Source of the DNA: a virus
DNA length: 20,170 nt
IMG/VR virus record: IMGVR_UViG_3300019776_000134
Location: 1 to 20,170 of that record
Reading direction: 5' to 3' (one strand)
Shown here: positions 4,950 to 13,113 of the stretch, piece by piece
How the letters are laid out: every line of letters begins with the position of its first letter
Numbering within the stretch: position 1 is the stretch's first letter
Notes under the pieces: generated by a model
The model's database searches: none
Told to the model about the DNA's origin: nothing
The model's input: only the letters and a program-made list of their open reading frames with translations
Program-made: the position numbers and the translations under genes

Positions 4950-5756
4950 TTAAACATTACGAGATAAAGTGGTTTGAAACGCTTGTACTGCGGTGTAAAA
5001 TAATGATAAATTAGTATTTGATAAGCCATCACTAACACCCGCAAAACAATATCTTCTATCGGAAGGCGTTACAGGTACACCCGTTGATACTCGTTTAGCG
5101 GCACCTAAATACATTGTTTCGTTTATATATGTAAACCCATTTGTGTTTGTTGTTAAAATACTATTATTTCTAACGATAGAGTTTGTAGTGCCAAATACAT
5201 TTGCTTGAAAAAATCCCAAATTTGAAGAATTAAAAGGACTTGTAACAAATTGTGGTGGCCCACCATATAAACCTTGCAAACTATATGTTTCTGCATTAAA
5301 ATTCACTACACAATCATTTTCACTTGCCGTATCAATAATACCCAAGTCCCTTGATTGTGTCAAATTTGTTCCGTTATTATTGGTATAAACAAAAAAGTTA
5401 CCTCCACCACTTACGACTGTGCTTGGATTTAATCCCGTAGTCATGTACGAACTGGTACCATTCCCCGTCACTCCCGTACTCGCAAAAGTCCATCCACTTG
5501 TAAAAGTACCCGTAAATGAACTGCTTTTTAAGTTCTGAGCACACGCAGCAGCACTTGCGCCCACCATTGGGTAAATGGCTTTCATACTTGACCAAATACC
5601 CGCTGATTTCATATCCAATACCAATTGGTTCACCGCTTGTTTTTCGGTTGCAGATAACGAACCCCCTGCAGTAGTCACACGAGTAAAGAACGCAACTGCA
5701 TCCGCATCAAATGACGCAATCTGTGAGGCGATAATTCCGTTACTTGCTAATATCAT
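4950..5756 (-). CDS. Tail-tip or receptor-binding protein
   Basis: From ATG 5756 the protein has 268 residues. An N-terminal helical part (residues 1-75) carries SAGIWSSMKAIYPMVGASA, a motif I recall from tail proteins of Bacteroidota phages. It is followed by a long glycine/serine/threonine/asparagine-rich beta region (residues about 90-268), as in lectin-like or concanavalin-like binding domains. The frame extends to 5783, but ATG 5756 overlaps the fibre stop as TAATG, the junction used throughout this gene block. Its place after hub and fibre genes supports a role at the distal tail, most likely binding the host surface. The binding target is unknown, and such genes usually vary most between related phages. 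Confidence 0.65.
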   Translation of the reverse strand: MILASNGIIASQIASFDADAVAFFTRVTTAGGSLSATEKQAVNQLVLDMKSAGIWSSMKAIYPMVGASAAACAQNLKSSSFTGTFTSGWTFASTGVTGNGTSSYMTTGLNPSTVVSGGGNFFVYTNNNGTNLTQSRDLGIIDTASENDCVVNFNAETYSLQGLYGGPPQFVTSPFNSSNLGFFQANVFGTTNSIVRNNSILTTNTNGFTYINETMYLGAAKRVSTGVPVTPSDRRYCFAGVSDGLSNTNLSLFYTAVQAFQTTLSRNV

Positions 5757-6697
5757 TATGCTATATCTCCAAATAAATACCACTCATTGGTGTCAATTTT
5801 AATCAAAGTTGCACCGCTATATTGAGCATTCAATTTTAACTTTCCGCCATTGCTTCGGATCGTTACGCCACTTGTAGCAACGATGGTTGTTTGTCCTGCT
5901 CCGTATTGAGCCAACAAAATCTGTGTGCCTGTGCTGAATGCTACTGAACTATTTAAAGGAACGGTTAAGTTGTTTGCACTTGCGTTGTTAATTTCAACCA
6001 ATTTATCAGCATCACTCAAAACCAAAGTATAGGATGCAGTTTGTCTGTTGGTAGTGATCAGTTTATTTGTCTTGCTATCAATCTGCGTTTGAATGGCAGA
6101 AGTAACGCCATCAATATACCCGAACTCTGTATTTGAAACTGTACCTGAACCAATCGCAGTTGCATCAATTCCTGTCGCTGGTGCTACGCTGATATTCCCA
6201 CTACCTAAAAGCGAAGTGCTGTTGATAGTTTTGATGTTTGTACCCGAAACCAACGCATCTTGTTTGCTTGTTACCAAGCCACTATACTGCGAGTTGGTTG
6301 CATTGTCACCAGTATTTGTTCCGCTTGTGTTTCCCACAACTACCAATTGAGCATCGGTTACATAGCGTTTATTTGTTGAATCTGCGATATCTGCCGTTGT
6401 TGCATCTGCTCCAGCAGTTACCAAACCTTTTGAATCGTAGGTGACTTTTGTTTTAGTTGCTCCTGTTATCGCTCCGTTTCCAGTTACTTTCGCATCCAAT
6501 GCCGTTTGCGTAGCACTTGAAATTGGTTTGTTTGCGTCCGAAGTATTGTCAACATTGTTCAACGCCAAGCTAGTTTTAACTTGGGTTAAAGTGATTTTTT
6601 TGGTAGTGGTTGCAGACGTGTCAACTATGGGCAAAACGTCCGTCGCATTATCAATAGTGGAAATGGCGGTTAATTCGCTGATTTTTTGGTTGGCCAT
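5756..6697 (-). CDS. Repeat-rich tail fibre protein
   Basis: The 313-residue protein has fibre-type repeats: KKITLTQVKTSLALNNVDNT followed by SDANKPISSATQTALDAK near the N-terminus, then TEFGYIDGVTSAIQTQIDSK around residues 190-210. These segments are typical of trimeric phage tail fibres. The last 90 residues form a beta domain (TASYTLVLSDADK to NEWYLFGDIA) that resembles the C-terminal domain of the hub protein upstream. It starts 42 bases after that gene, an unusually large gap here, and carries its own -7 box four bases before the ATG. It may therefore be transcribed separately from the main late message. Probably part of the adsorption apparatus. Confidence 0.8.
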   Translation of the reverse strand: MANQKISELTAISTIDNATDVLPIVDTSATTTKKITLTQVKTSLALNNVDNTSDANKPISSATQTALDAKVTGNGAITGATKTKVTYDSKGLVTAGADATTADIADSTNKRYVTDAQLVVVGNTSGTNTGDNATNSQYSGLVTSKQDALVSGTNIKTINSTSLLGSGNISVAPATGIDATAIGSGTVSNTEFGYIDGVTSAIQTQIDSKTNKLITTNRQTASYTLVLSDADKLVEINNASANNLTVPLNSSVAFSTGTQILLAQYGAGQTTIVATSGVTIRSNGGKLKLNAQYSGATLIKIDTNEWYLFGDIA

Positions 6698-6701
6698 ACG
6701 C

Positions 6702-6709
6702 CAAAATTA
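6702..6709 (-). promoter_or_regulatory. -7 box before the tail fibre gene
   Basis: TAATTTTG on the minus strand is an exact TAnnTTTG match, followed by GCGT and the ATG at 6697. It lies in the 42-base gap after the hub gene. No TTG is found at the expected -33 position; the nearest is 15 bases upstream. Confidence 0.45.
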
Positions 6710-6739
6710 CGAAACGCCTACACGCAATTCGTTAACAAA

Positions 6740-9169
6740 TTACGGATTGTTCGCAATGATAAACCATTCGGTCCCATCGCAAATAATAGTAATGCTTCCA
6801 TAATTCCCATTGATATCAGCATGATCTGCGCCACTAATATTTTGCCCAGTGTAAGCTTGAATCGTAAGTGTATGTGCCGATCCTTTTTTCACAAAATAAT
6901 AGCGCTTACCTTTCTGGCCTGTTGCGGATGGCAAGTTAATTGTTACAGATCCAGTTGCGCAATCACCAATAAATCCCTCATAGGTTGTATCTAAAGAATA
7001 AGCCCCAGTTGTGTAAGTTTTAAACGTGCCATGTTCTTGCAATAGCCAGGTAATTGCTCCGGTGCTATTCGTGTAATTTAGCATCACCTCATATTGAGTA
7101 TTGGCTGAAGGCTGCGATGTGATTGGCTGATCAGCATAGTTTACTAAATATTCAAGTGTGCTTTGAGGCACTAAACTAAATTGCGAATTAAATGAGCTGA
7201 TGGCAAAATCATGATAATCTAAACGGCTTTGAATCACTCGCTCTCCAGTTCTAGGATTATAATTTACCCCTCCGCCAGCTGTCGCTTGTGTGTAATCAGG
7301 TGTTAATCCGAGCCATTCACCATCCCAAGTTTCAGATCGTGGGTTATATGTGCCCCCATTAAAAAGCCATCGTGTTGAATCAAACTGCAAAGTTTTGATT
7401 GCGCTCAACGTTCCGGCATCGTATAAAGTTCCCTGGATAACAGGTACAAATTTGTTATACATTCCGCCAATGCGTCGGCCTTGAATTGTGCCTAAATCCG
7501 AATGTATTGCTGAGGCATAGCCACTATACCAATCAGAAGATAAAACCCAACTGGTGCCATTATAGACGTAAATAGAGCCATATCCATAAGCGCCCTCACT
7601 ATCATAATATTTCGGCATCCATTCAATGCGCTGGCTGTTATTGCTAGCTGCTCCGGCAACTGAAATTGTATTTTTAGTGATCCGTGAATAATTTGGATTT
7701 TCAACAGTGCCAAAAGGTTGTGCAATACTGATTGATCCCCAGAAGTTAATTTGATTAAAACTGCTGGCAGTCCATGAATTAGGCGCAATAAACGATCCTT
7801 GTTCTGCGCTGATTTTCATGTCTACAAACATTCGATTATAACCACTCGGAGGCGCTGGCAATTGCCTATCAAATACATAAGTATTCCAGGCATTTCTTGC
7901 TTGGCCCATCGTCATGTATTCATTCAAATAAGTTGTGGGCCCCGTTGGTGTAAAATAATCATTGATATTTGGACTGTATTGTTTTACTGCGCCGCCAGAG
8001 TTTTTGAAATATATTCTGTATTCAAACGCATAACGCTGATATCGTTTTACTGAACTGCTTGTGATGGCAACATAACTGTTATCCATCCACTTAATAAGCA
8101 TTCTGCATCGAATGGCATTTGCATCATTAATGGATTGATCTATAACTGACAATTCAACACTATTCACATCCGGTTCAGTTCTAACAACCAAAATTGCATT
8201 ATCACGTTGTTCAATAACGTCTACTGACCTAACGGGCGGCTGATAAGTAAGCGTGGGCTTTGCCGCCCATTTTGGTCGTGCGCTTGTTCCTAGCGTTACA
8301 GCATGCGTTAAAGTTGTAGTTGATTGATAAGTGCCTGAAGTGTTATAGTTGCGTGTTGTAATGCTAGTTGCATTATAATTGTCATCCGAAACTATCCAAT
8401 ATGCGCCACTTTCTAAATGAATACGTGATCCATAGATTGATAAAATTTGCTCAATGGCTTGTTTGCAATTGGCTAAATCAATATTTGTTGTGGCGGCATA
8501 GCCGGTGCCATCGGTGTCAATGAAAGTAATATCACCAAACGCATCAAAATTGTTATAAAAAGACAGTATGTTTAATTTGGTATTTGCTAAGCCCTTATAA
8601 CTTGCCTGGGCAGTGTCGTACATTGTAACGCCATCTTTTAAATAAATAGAAGCTCCTAAATATGACCAATAATCATCTAGCTTTGCATATTTAATGCACT
8701 TGCGTATAATGTCTAAAGCGGTTGCCTGGTTGTCTGTAAACCACATTGGATCAATGTTAAAACCCTCAATCAAATTCAACGCATCCACAGCAACCAAATC
8801 AAAAATCATTGCGCCGTCAACAGATTCACGCAAATAGCTAGCTTGGTCCGCAATAACTCTTCCAACATAAAACAAATCAGACCCACGATATACGACTATG
8901 GCAAATTTGTTTTCCTCATTGTTTGCAATGTCAATAAATGCAGATTTTACCGTATTGTTTGGAATGTGCCAATAGGTTGTGATTCGTGATGGCCTTGTGA
9001 AATCCTGGTAATAAGTTGAGCCATCGCCTTGGCGCTCAATTTCAAAACCATCACCACTTAAAATTAATTCTGTGCCACTAGTTGTTGATCCAGTAGCGCC
9101 GTCGTAAAGCTCTACACGATACGTTATATTTTGAATGCTCTTGAATGAGCCATAGTAAATCCTAGCCAC
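6740..9169 (-). CDS. Large tail hub / baseplate-like protein
   Basis: The 809-residue protein follows the tape measure gene with an 8-nt overlap, using a GTG start (no ATG is available near the N-terminus). The first ~220 residues (MARIYYGSFKSI, FEIERQGDGS, FYVGRVIADQASYLRESVDG, LVAVDALNLIEGF) resemble a protein found after the tape measure in many Bacteroidota siphoviruses. There it probably replaces the distal tail and tail-associated proteins. A long beta-rich middle follows, with many Y, W, N and T. The last ~90 residues (AYSLDTTYEGFIGD to TEWFIIANNP) look like the fibre's terminal domain. It should cap the tail tube and carry fibre proteins. Hub role is inferred from position and N-terminal pattern. 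Confidence 0.75.
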   Translation of the reverse strand: MARIYYGSFKSIQNITYRVELYDGATGSTTSGTELILSGDGFEIERQGDGSTYYQDFTRPSRITTYWHIPNNTVKSAFIDIANNEENKFAIVVYRGSDLFYVGRVIADQASYLRESVDGAMIFDLVAVDALNLIEGFNIDPMWFTDNQATALDIIRKCIKYAKLDDYWSYLGASIYLKDGVTMYDTAQASYKGLANTKLNILSFYNNFDAFGDITFIDTDGTGYAATTNIDLANCKQAIEQILSIYGSRIHLESGAYWIVSDDNYNATSITTRNYNTSGTYQSTTTLTHAVTLGTSARPKWAAKPTLTYQPPVRSVDVIEQRDNAILVVRTEPDVNSVELSVIDQSINDANAIRCRMLIKWMDNSYVAITSSSVKRYQRYAFEYRIYFKNSGGAVKQYSPNINDYFTPTGPTTYLNEYMTMGQARNAWNTYVFDRQLPAPPSGYNRMFVDMKISAEQGSFIAPNSWTASSFNQINFWGSISIAQPFGTVENPNYSRITKNTISVAGAASNNSQRIEWMPKYYDSEGAYGYGSIYVYNGTSWVLSSDWYSGYASAIHSDLGTIQGRRIGGMYNKFVPVIQGTLYDAGTLSAIKTLQFDSTRWLFNGGTYNPRSETWDGEWLGLTPDYTQATAGGGVNYNPRTGERVIQSRLDYHDFAISSFNSQFSLVPQSTLEYLVNYADQPITSQPSANTQYEVMLNYTNSTGAITWLLQEHGTFKTYTTGAYSLDTTYEGFIGDCATGSVTINLPSATGQKGKRYYFVKKGSAHTLTIQAYTGQNISGADHADINGNYGSITIICDGTEWFIIANNP

Positions 9170-11051
9170 GTCGTGAATCTTTGTTATATCGTTCCAAAAC
9201 TATTGCCAAATCACGTCCTTGAATCTGAGTGCTTGCAATATATCCTGTATTGTCCCCAGTATTTAACATACCTTTCAATTTGTCCAAAGGTGCGATGATT
9301 TCAGGGTTTGTGCTTGCCCCAGGATATTCGCCCATAAGCCCAAGCGTTGGACCGCTTACAATACCACCGTCTGCAAATGCTGTGTATTTTGGGCCTTGGC
9401 TTAATTGAGCTCGCAATATTGCCGCACCCGCAACCAATGCAACACCCGCAGCAGCAGCTGCAAGAGGCTCTTTAAAAATTAATTCTTTAAATGCCTTTGA
9501 AGCGATTGCAGTTGTCACTAAAGCCGCTCCTACTGATTGCATAAAATTGGCAATGGCTCCCATCATGCTTTTACCAAAATTCGCTCCGGCATTTTTATCG
9601 CCTTCTGCAGTATCTGCGATGAATTGTGCAAATGAGTTTGCTGCATCAGTTTGCAATGTAGCAAATGAGTTATTGACGGCATTGGTAGCGTCTGCCATTT
9701 TTTGCTCGTAATCAGTCATGATTTTTACCTGTTCATCAGTGTTTTTCTGAAGATCAGTTGTCATGTCATTTGAAGCATAAGCGCCTCTAAATTTTGTAAC
9801 TGTTGGAGCCTTTGGGGCTGCGAATTGTTCTAATGGTTTGAAACCACTTATAAAGGCTTGTTCTTCGGCATAAATTTTTTGCGCCTCTTTTGCCGCCTTT
9901 TCGTTTTCTTTTGTTAATTCCTTATTGACTGCTTTAGTTGTAGTAACTTTTTGTTTTCCAACTGCTTTATGCGATTCAATTTCATCTAATTGAAATGCGT
10001 GTAATTTGTTTTGATATTCTTCATTAAGCCTAGTTCTAATATCAATGCTTTCTTTTTCATACCGAGCATAGATATTCTTTTTTTCTTCCTCATCTTTTCC
10101 TGCCAAACGCAATTCTTCAGATCTACGCTGATTTAATAAAATCAATGCATCTTCTCCGGCCTTTTTATATAATCCTTTTTGAGTTTCTAAGCTCTTTCTT
10201 TTTAATTCTAAAATAAATGCTTCGCTTTTGCCTTCTGCTTTTGCAGTTGCAATTGCAATTTCCAAACGGCGCTCTTCAAGTTTTATTTTCTTTTCTCCGT
10301 TTGACAATAAAGCATTTTGTGCTTCTTTTAAACGCTCTATATTTTTTTCAACCGCTGCAGTTTCTGATGCAAGTTTAGAAAGTAACATGCTTACCGCTGC
10401 AATAGATGCTGTCAACAACACCCAGGGCCCAGCTGACAATGCTAAATTTAATGCTCTTGTTGCTACCGTTGCGCCATTAGTTGCAGCTGCATAAATTGAT
10501 GTTGCTGCAGCGCTCAAACCTTGACGAACTGCACTTTCTTCTTGTAATGCATTTCCAATGGCCTGTAATCCGTTGACAATAGCCATAGTAGATTGCAATT
10601 TGACCATGGCCTCTTGCAAATCTTTGCCACCAATGCCGGCTAATTGCAAAGCGCCTTCCATAGCACCAAATCCTCCGGCTAAAGCTTGAACGCCACCCAA
10701 TACAGCATCCAAACGCCTAGTATCGCTTGAAAAATATCCAACCTCAGCACGTGCATCGCCGATGGCGTCCTTCATTCGGCCCGCCTGTTTGATGATTTCG
10801 TTAGCAACATTTGCAAACTCTGGACCCAGAGCCCTAGCTTCCATTGCCAACTGCGTCAATTGTCTTACGCTTCCCATTGTCGGGTTGCGTGTTGCAATTG
10901 CAGCCAAACGCTCTTCCATTCCCTTGGCCGACTTGGCAACCTCGGCACTCATTTGGTTGCTGCTCTTTTGAACTACCTCAATGGCTTTGTTAAAACCTTC
11001 ACGCAGTTTCTCAATGTCTGCACCAATAACGATATTTAAACTTTTTGCCAT
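9162..11051 (-). CDS. Tail tape measure protein
   Basis: The 629-residue protein is long, helical and alanine-rich. An N-terminal region (SLNIVIGADIEKLREGFNKA) is followed by coiled coil, and a hydrophobic helix lies at about residues 207-226 (AGPWVLLTASIAAVSMLLSK). A lysine/glutamate-rich coiled coil (residues about 230-380) follows, with further hydrophobic stretches near residue 550. It ends with FADGGIVSGPTLGLMGEYPG and NPEIIAPLDKL, a hallmark of tape measure C-termini. It sets tail length and probably passes through the membrane during DNA entry. At about 1.5 angstrom per residue the tail would be near 90-95 nm. The ATG overlaps the preceding stop as TAATG. Confidence 0.92.
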   Translation of the reverse strand: MAKSLNIVIGADIEKLREGFNKAIEVVQKSSNQMSAEVAKSAKGMEERLAAIATRNPTMGSVRQLTQLAMEARALGPEFANVANEIIKQAGRMKDAIGDARAEVGYFSSDTRRLDAVLGGVQALAGGFGAMEGALQLAGIGGKDLQEAMVKLQSTMAIVNGLQAIGNALQEESAVRQGLSAAATSIYAAATNGATVATRALNLALSAGPWVLLTASIAAVSMLLSKLASETAAVEKNIERLKEAQNALLSNGEKKIKLEERRLEIAIATAKAEGKSEAFILELKRKSLETQKGLYKKAGEDALILLNQRRSEELRLAGKDEEEKKNIYARYEKESIDIRTRLNEEYQNKLHAFQLDEIESHKAVGKQKVTTTKAVNKELTKENEKAAKEAQKIYAEEQAFISGFKPLEQFAAPKAPTVTKFRGAYASNDMTTDLQKNTDEQVKIMTDYEQKMADATNAVNNSFATLQTDAANSFAQFIADTAEGDKNAGANFGKSMMGAIANFMQSVGAALVTTAIASKAFKELIFKEPLAAAAAGVALVAGAAILRAQLSQGPKYTAFADGGIVSGPTLGLMGEYPGASTNPEIIAPLDKLKGMLNTGDNTGYIASTQIQGRDLAIVLERYNKDSRRG

Positions 11052-11539
11052 TAGATTATAATTTTATCGCCAGTTTCTAAAAGTATAAAATCACCAGATT
11101 CTAACAATAAATCGGATTCAACTGTCGGCGCAGAATAAATATAATTTAATAAATAATCTTGCGAAACTTGATAAAGCCCAGAAAAAGCAGCAACGTCATC
11201 AGCCGTGTGATTTTCGCCGTCAAACTCAACACGTTGCAGATAACATTCGTTAAATAGATCAGGCGTCACCGCATCATCAAACGCAGCTCTCACTTGTCCG
11301 CTCAATTCAATTGCATCAGCAAAACTAGTTGCATAAATATTCACTTGAACCCTAGCAAATTCAGTGCGAGAATGACCGCTATTTGTTGGATTTGCTACTA
11401 GAGAAACAAGGTTGTAACTAATAGCAGGAAAGGTGCTTTCTTGTGGAATTCTAACCGGATTTAAGCGGCTGCCTACCAACGACGTTACGCCCGTGGCATT
11501 GCTTAAGATGGAATAAACTATTTTTATAGGTGCGCTCAT
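11051..11539 (-). CDS. Tail terminator / completion protein (DUF3168-like) with LLLE-type tail
   Basis: Residues 1-135 match the DUF3168-type tail terminator: IVYSILSNATGVTSLVGSR, IPQESTFPAISYNLVS, RVQVNIYATSFADAIELSGQ. This protein caps the tail tube on the head side. The final ~25 residues (ESDLLLESGDFILLETGDK, then III) form a repeated LLLE-type beta segment of the kind often attached to virion proteins of phages. It is coupled by ATGA to the chaperone T region and by TAATG to the tape measure gene. In most siphoviruses this gene sits before the tail tube, so its place after the chaperones is uncommon. Confidence 0.8.
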   Translation of the reverse strand: MSAPIKIVYSILSNATGVTSLVGSRLNPVRIPQESTFPAISYNLVSLVANPTNSGHSRTEFARVQVNIYATSFADAIELSGQVRAAFDDAVTPDLFNECYLQRVEFDGENHTADDVAAFSGLYQVSQDYLLNYIYSAPTVESDLLLESGDFILLETGDKIII

Positions 11540-12209
11540 GCCTTGGCGTCTGGTGTTAATTTATCAAAGACATGCGAATATAACTTTAAAGCCTCATGGA
11601 TTCCGATGTGATCAGATTGCTCCCATGGAAATGTTAACAGACGTTTGGGCTCAATGGGTTTCTTTAAGTGCGGAGCCATGCCAGTTGCAACTGCCCAACG
11701 TGTGATTTCCCATTGATTTTTATAAGCTTGTTGCTGCGCCTCACGCATGCCTTCTAAACGCAAACGCCAATAACGAGGCGTGCATTTTAAAAATTCACGC
11801 TCAGGCATTAACATTTCTCCGTAAGCTATGCGCTCAATTTTGCGCCAAGTTAGCGGTGCGCCATCGCCCTTGGCAGTTACTCCCCCTGGCCTTCTTCCGC
11901 AGGTGCAAAAAATTCATTGACGGCGGTTGTAAAACCTTCTAAAGCCGGACTGATTTCGTGAAACTTTTTAAGGCTTGCACCAAGTTTTTGTACAGTTGGA
12001 AAAGGGGTTTGCTTGCCTTCATTTTCATAAGCTTCCAAAATTCCGTAAAATGCGCAATGCAATGCAAAATCCATTGATTTAGCTAGATCCTTTTGAATGC
12101 TTAAATCGGCAAATGTTTCCATCCCGGCAACTTGCATAATGTTGCGCAGGGAATTCATGTTAAACAAAAGGGGGTGTTGAACACCCCCGATTTTAATTGT
12201 TGTGCTCAT
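11536..12209 (-). CDS. Tail assembly chaperone G-T fusion made by -1 frameshift
   Basis: If ribosomes slip back one base on the G-run at 11882-11886, reading continues past the stop of protein G into the open -1 frame down to 11536. The fusion is then 224 residues: 109 from G, then GVTAKGDGAPLTWRKIERIA, YGE, and the 92 residues that begin MLMPEREF. The T part (FLKCTPRYWRLRLEGMREAQ, then a PKRLLTFPWEQ ending) has the look of T-type chaperone regions. It would bind the tape measure and recruit tail tube subunits; it is not part of the virion. The 92-codon frame from ATG 11814 might also be read alone, but its homologous region begins upstream of that ATG, which favours the fusion. Confidence 0.8.
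11844..11886 (-). promoter_or_regulatory. Programmed -1 frameshift signal (G-run, spacer, hairpin)
   Basis: On the minus strand GGGGG (11886-11882) lies two codons before the TAA of protein G. A seven-base spacer AGTAACT follows. Then comes a stem GCCAAG (11874-11869) with CTTGGC (11849-11844), extended inside by GGCG/CGCT. The geometry suits ribosomal slippage. It is not a perfect X-XXY-YYZ site: the A-site codon GAG would re-pair poorly with GGA. Confidence 0.75.
11877..12209 (-). CDS. Tail assembly chaperone G
   Basis: The 110-residue protein is mostly helical (FNMNSLRNIMQVAGMETFAD, SMDFALHCAFYGILEAYENE, AVNEFFAPAEEGQGE). It sits between the tail tube and the tape measure genes, the standard place for the G chaperone of lambda-like and HK97-like tails. 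It is made in excess over the G-T fusion and keeps the tape measure soluble until the tube forms around it. It has its own -7 box four bases before the ATG, lying in the 18-base gap after the tail tube gene. The last codons hold the frameshift site. Family assignment rests on context, size and the frameshift. Confidence 0.8.
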   Translation of the reverse strand: MSTTIKIGGVQHPLLFNMNSLRNIMQVAGMETFADLSIQKDLAKSMDFALHCAFYGILEAYENEGKQTPFPTVQKLGASLKKFHEISPALEGFTTAVNEFFAPAEEGQGE

Positions 12210-12213
12210 GGCA

Positions 12214-12244
12214 CAAATATAATAGTATTAAGCAACAGTGCCAA
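12214..12244 (-). promoter_or_regulatory. Complete Bacteroidota-type promoter before chaperone G
   Basis: On the minus strand TTG (12244-12242), exactly 20 bases, then TATATTTG (12221-12214), then TGCC and the ATG at 12209. Both elements and the spacing match the -33/-7 consensus. The -33 element lies in the last codons of the tail tube gene and the -7 box in the intergenic gap. This is the best-formed promoter in the window, and would give a leaderless or nearly leaderless message. Confidence 0.6.
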
Positions 12245-12665
12245 TTGTCAACGCTCCAGAACCTTGCAAGGTGCCAGTCCAGGTTGATTTATCGTTGTTT
12301 GGTGCTGTCAATGAAAGGCTGCTGAAGTAAGCTGAGCCAGTATATTTTTCGTCACCTGTAACGTTTGTAGAAATTACGATTGTCAACAAAGTTCCCGCAA
12401 GCAAATCAGTTGCCAAATCTTTGAATGATTGCTGAGAAGCTCCAACGCTTGCATCATCTTCAAATATTGCTTCAACGTTCAAAGTGTAGCCATACTCACC
12501 CGCAATAAATTCTTTTGCGCCTGCGCTGTCTTTGCTTGTAACGTCGATCATATCCTTAGAAACGTCGAATGAATGTGAAGTCGCATTTGCGATTTTCTTA
12601 AGTGTGCCGCTTACATCTTTATAGATGCTGATGAGCGTGCCGTTTACTGGTCCAGTAGTTGCCAT
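12228..12665 (-). CDS. Major tail tube protein
   Basis: The 145-residue beta-rich protein follows the pattern of the TP901-1/SPP1-type major tail protein family. It starts GPVNGTLISIYKDVSGTLKK, continues with SHSFDVSKDMIDVTSKDSAG (the typical sheet before D-x-x-x-x-K-x-S), and has a GEYGYTLNVEAIFEDDAS segment. It ends with ST-W-TGTLQGSGALTIG. It polymerises into the hexameric tail tube around the tape measure. It lies one base after the gp10-like gene and directly before the chaperones. As one of the most abundant late products it should be strongly expressed. Confidence 0.88.
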   Translation of the reverse strand: MATTGPVNGTLISIYKDVSGTLKKIANATSHSFDVSKDMIDVTSKDSAGAKEFIAGEYGYTLNVEAIFEDDASVGASQQSFKDLATDLLAGTLLTIVISTNVTGDEKYTGSAYFSSLSLTAPNNDKSTWTGTLQGSGALTIGTVA

Positions 12666-12666
12666 C

Positions 12667-13113
12667 TTATTTGTATATTAAATTATTTTTCTTTGCTAGT
12701 TTGGCGAGGATTTTGTCCACTCCGTTTATTATTCCATCAGTTACCTTGCTCGCATTTTGGTCCAATGCTGGGCGCATAAATGGGCGAGGCTCAATGATTC
12801 CTGTATAACGTCCTGTTTTTTCTTGAATACGTGCTACGGTGCCATATTCAAACATCGGACCCAGGTAATTGTTGTAATATTCCTTACGCAAACCAATCAG
12901 CACTTTTGTCTTGTTGTCTTTGTCTTTGCCTGTAATAAAGCCAATTGACTTGGCTAAATCGCCAGTTTTTTTTGGCGCTAAATTGCGAGCTGATTGAATG
13001 ATTGGTAAAGCTTGTGATTTGAGCATACGTTGAAATTCAGGGTTGTCAATTTCCACCCCCATTGCTTTTAAGGCATCAACTACCTCCGCAATATTTTCAA
13101 CATTTTTGCTCAT
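12667..13113 (-). CDS. HK97 gp10-like head-tail / tail completion protein
   Basis: The 148-residue protein has the features of the HK97 gp10 family. A basic helical region contains QALPIIQSARNLAPKKTGDL followed by AKSIG, the A-P-x-x-T-G-x-L-x-x-S/I motif of that family. Then come VLIGLRKEYYNNYLGPMFEYG, GIIEPRPFMRPALDQ and a helical C-terminus. These proteins act where head and tail meet or at the tail's proximal end. The ATG overlaps the stop of the joining-protein gene as ATGA. Fully consistent with its place between head-tail joining and tail tube genes. Confidence 0.88.
   Translation of the reverse strand: MSKNVENIAEVVDALKAMGVEIDNPEFQRMLKSQALPIIQSARNLAPKKTGDLAKSIGFITGKDKDNKTKVLIGLRKEYYNNYLGPMFEYGTVARIQEKTGRYTGIIEPRPFMRPALDQNASKVTDGIINGVDKILAKLAKKNNLIYK

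Noticed and set aside
5757-5783. Longer start of the tail-tip gene
   Set aside because: ATG 5756 overlaps the preceding stop as TAATG, the junction seen throughout the block; the extra nine residues are antisense-free but unneeded coding overlap.
7799-8053. Rightward open frames opposite the hub, fibre, capsid and tape measure genes
   Set aside because: They are shadows of strongly supported genes on the other strand, with no recognisable domains, promoters or coupling.
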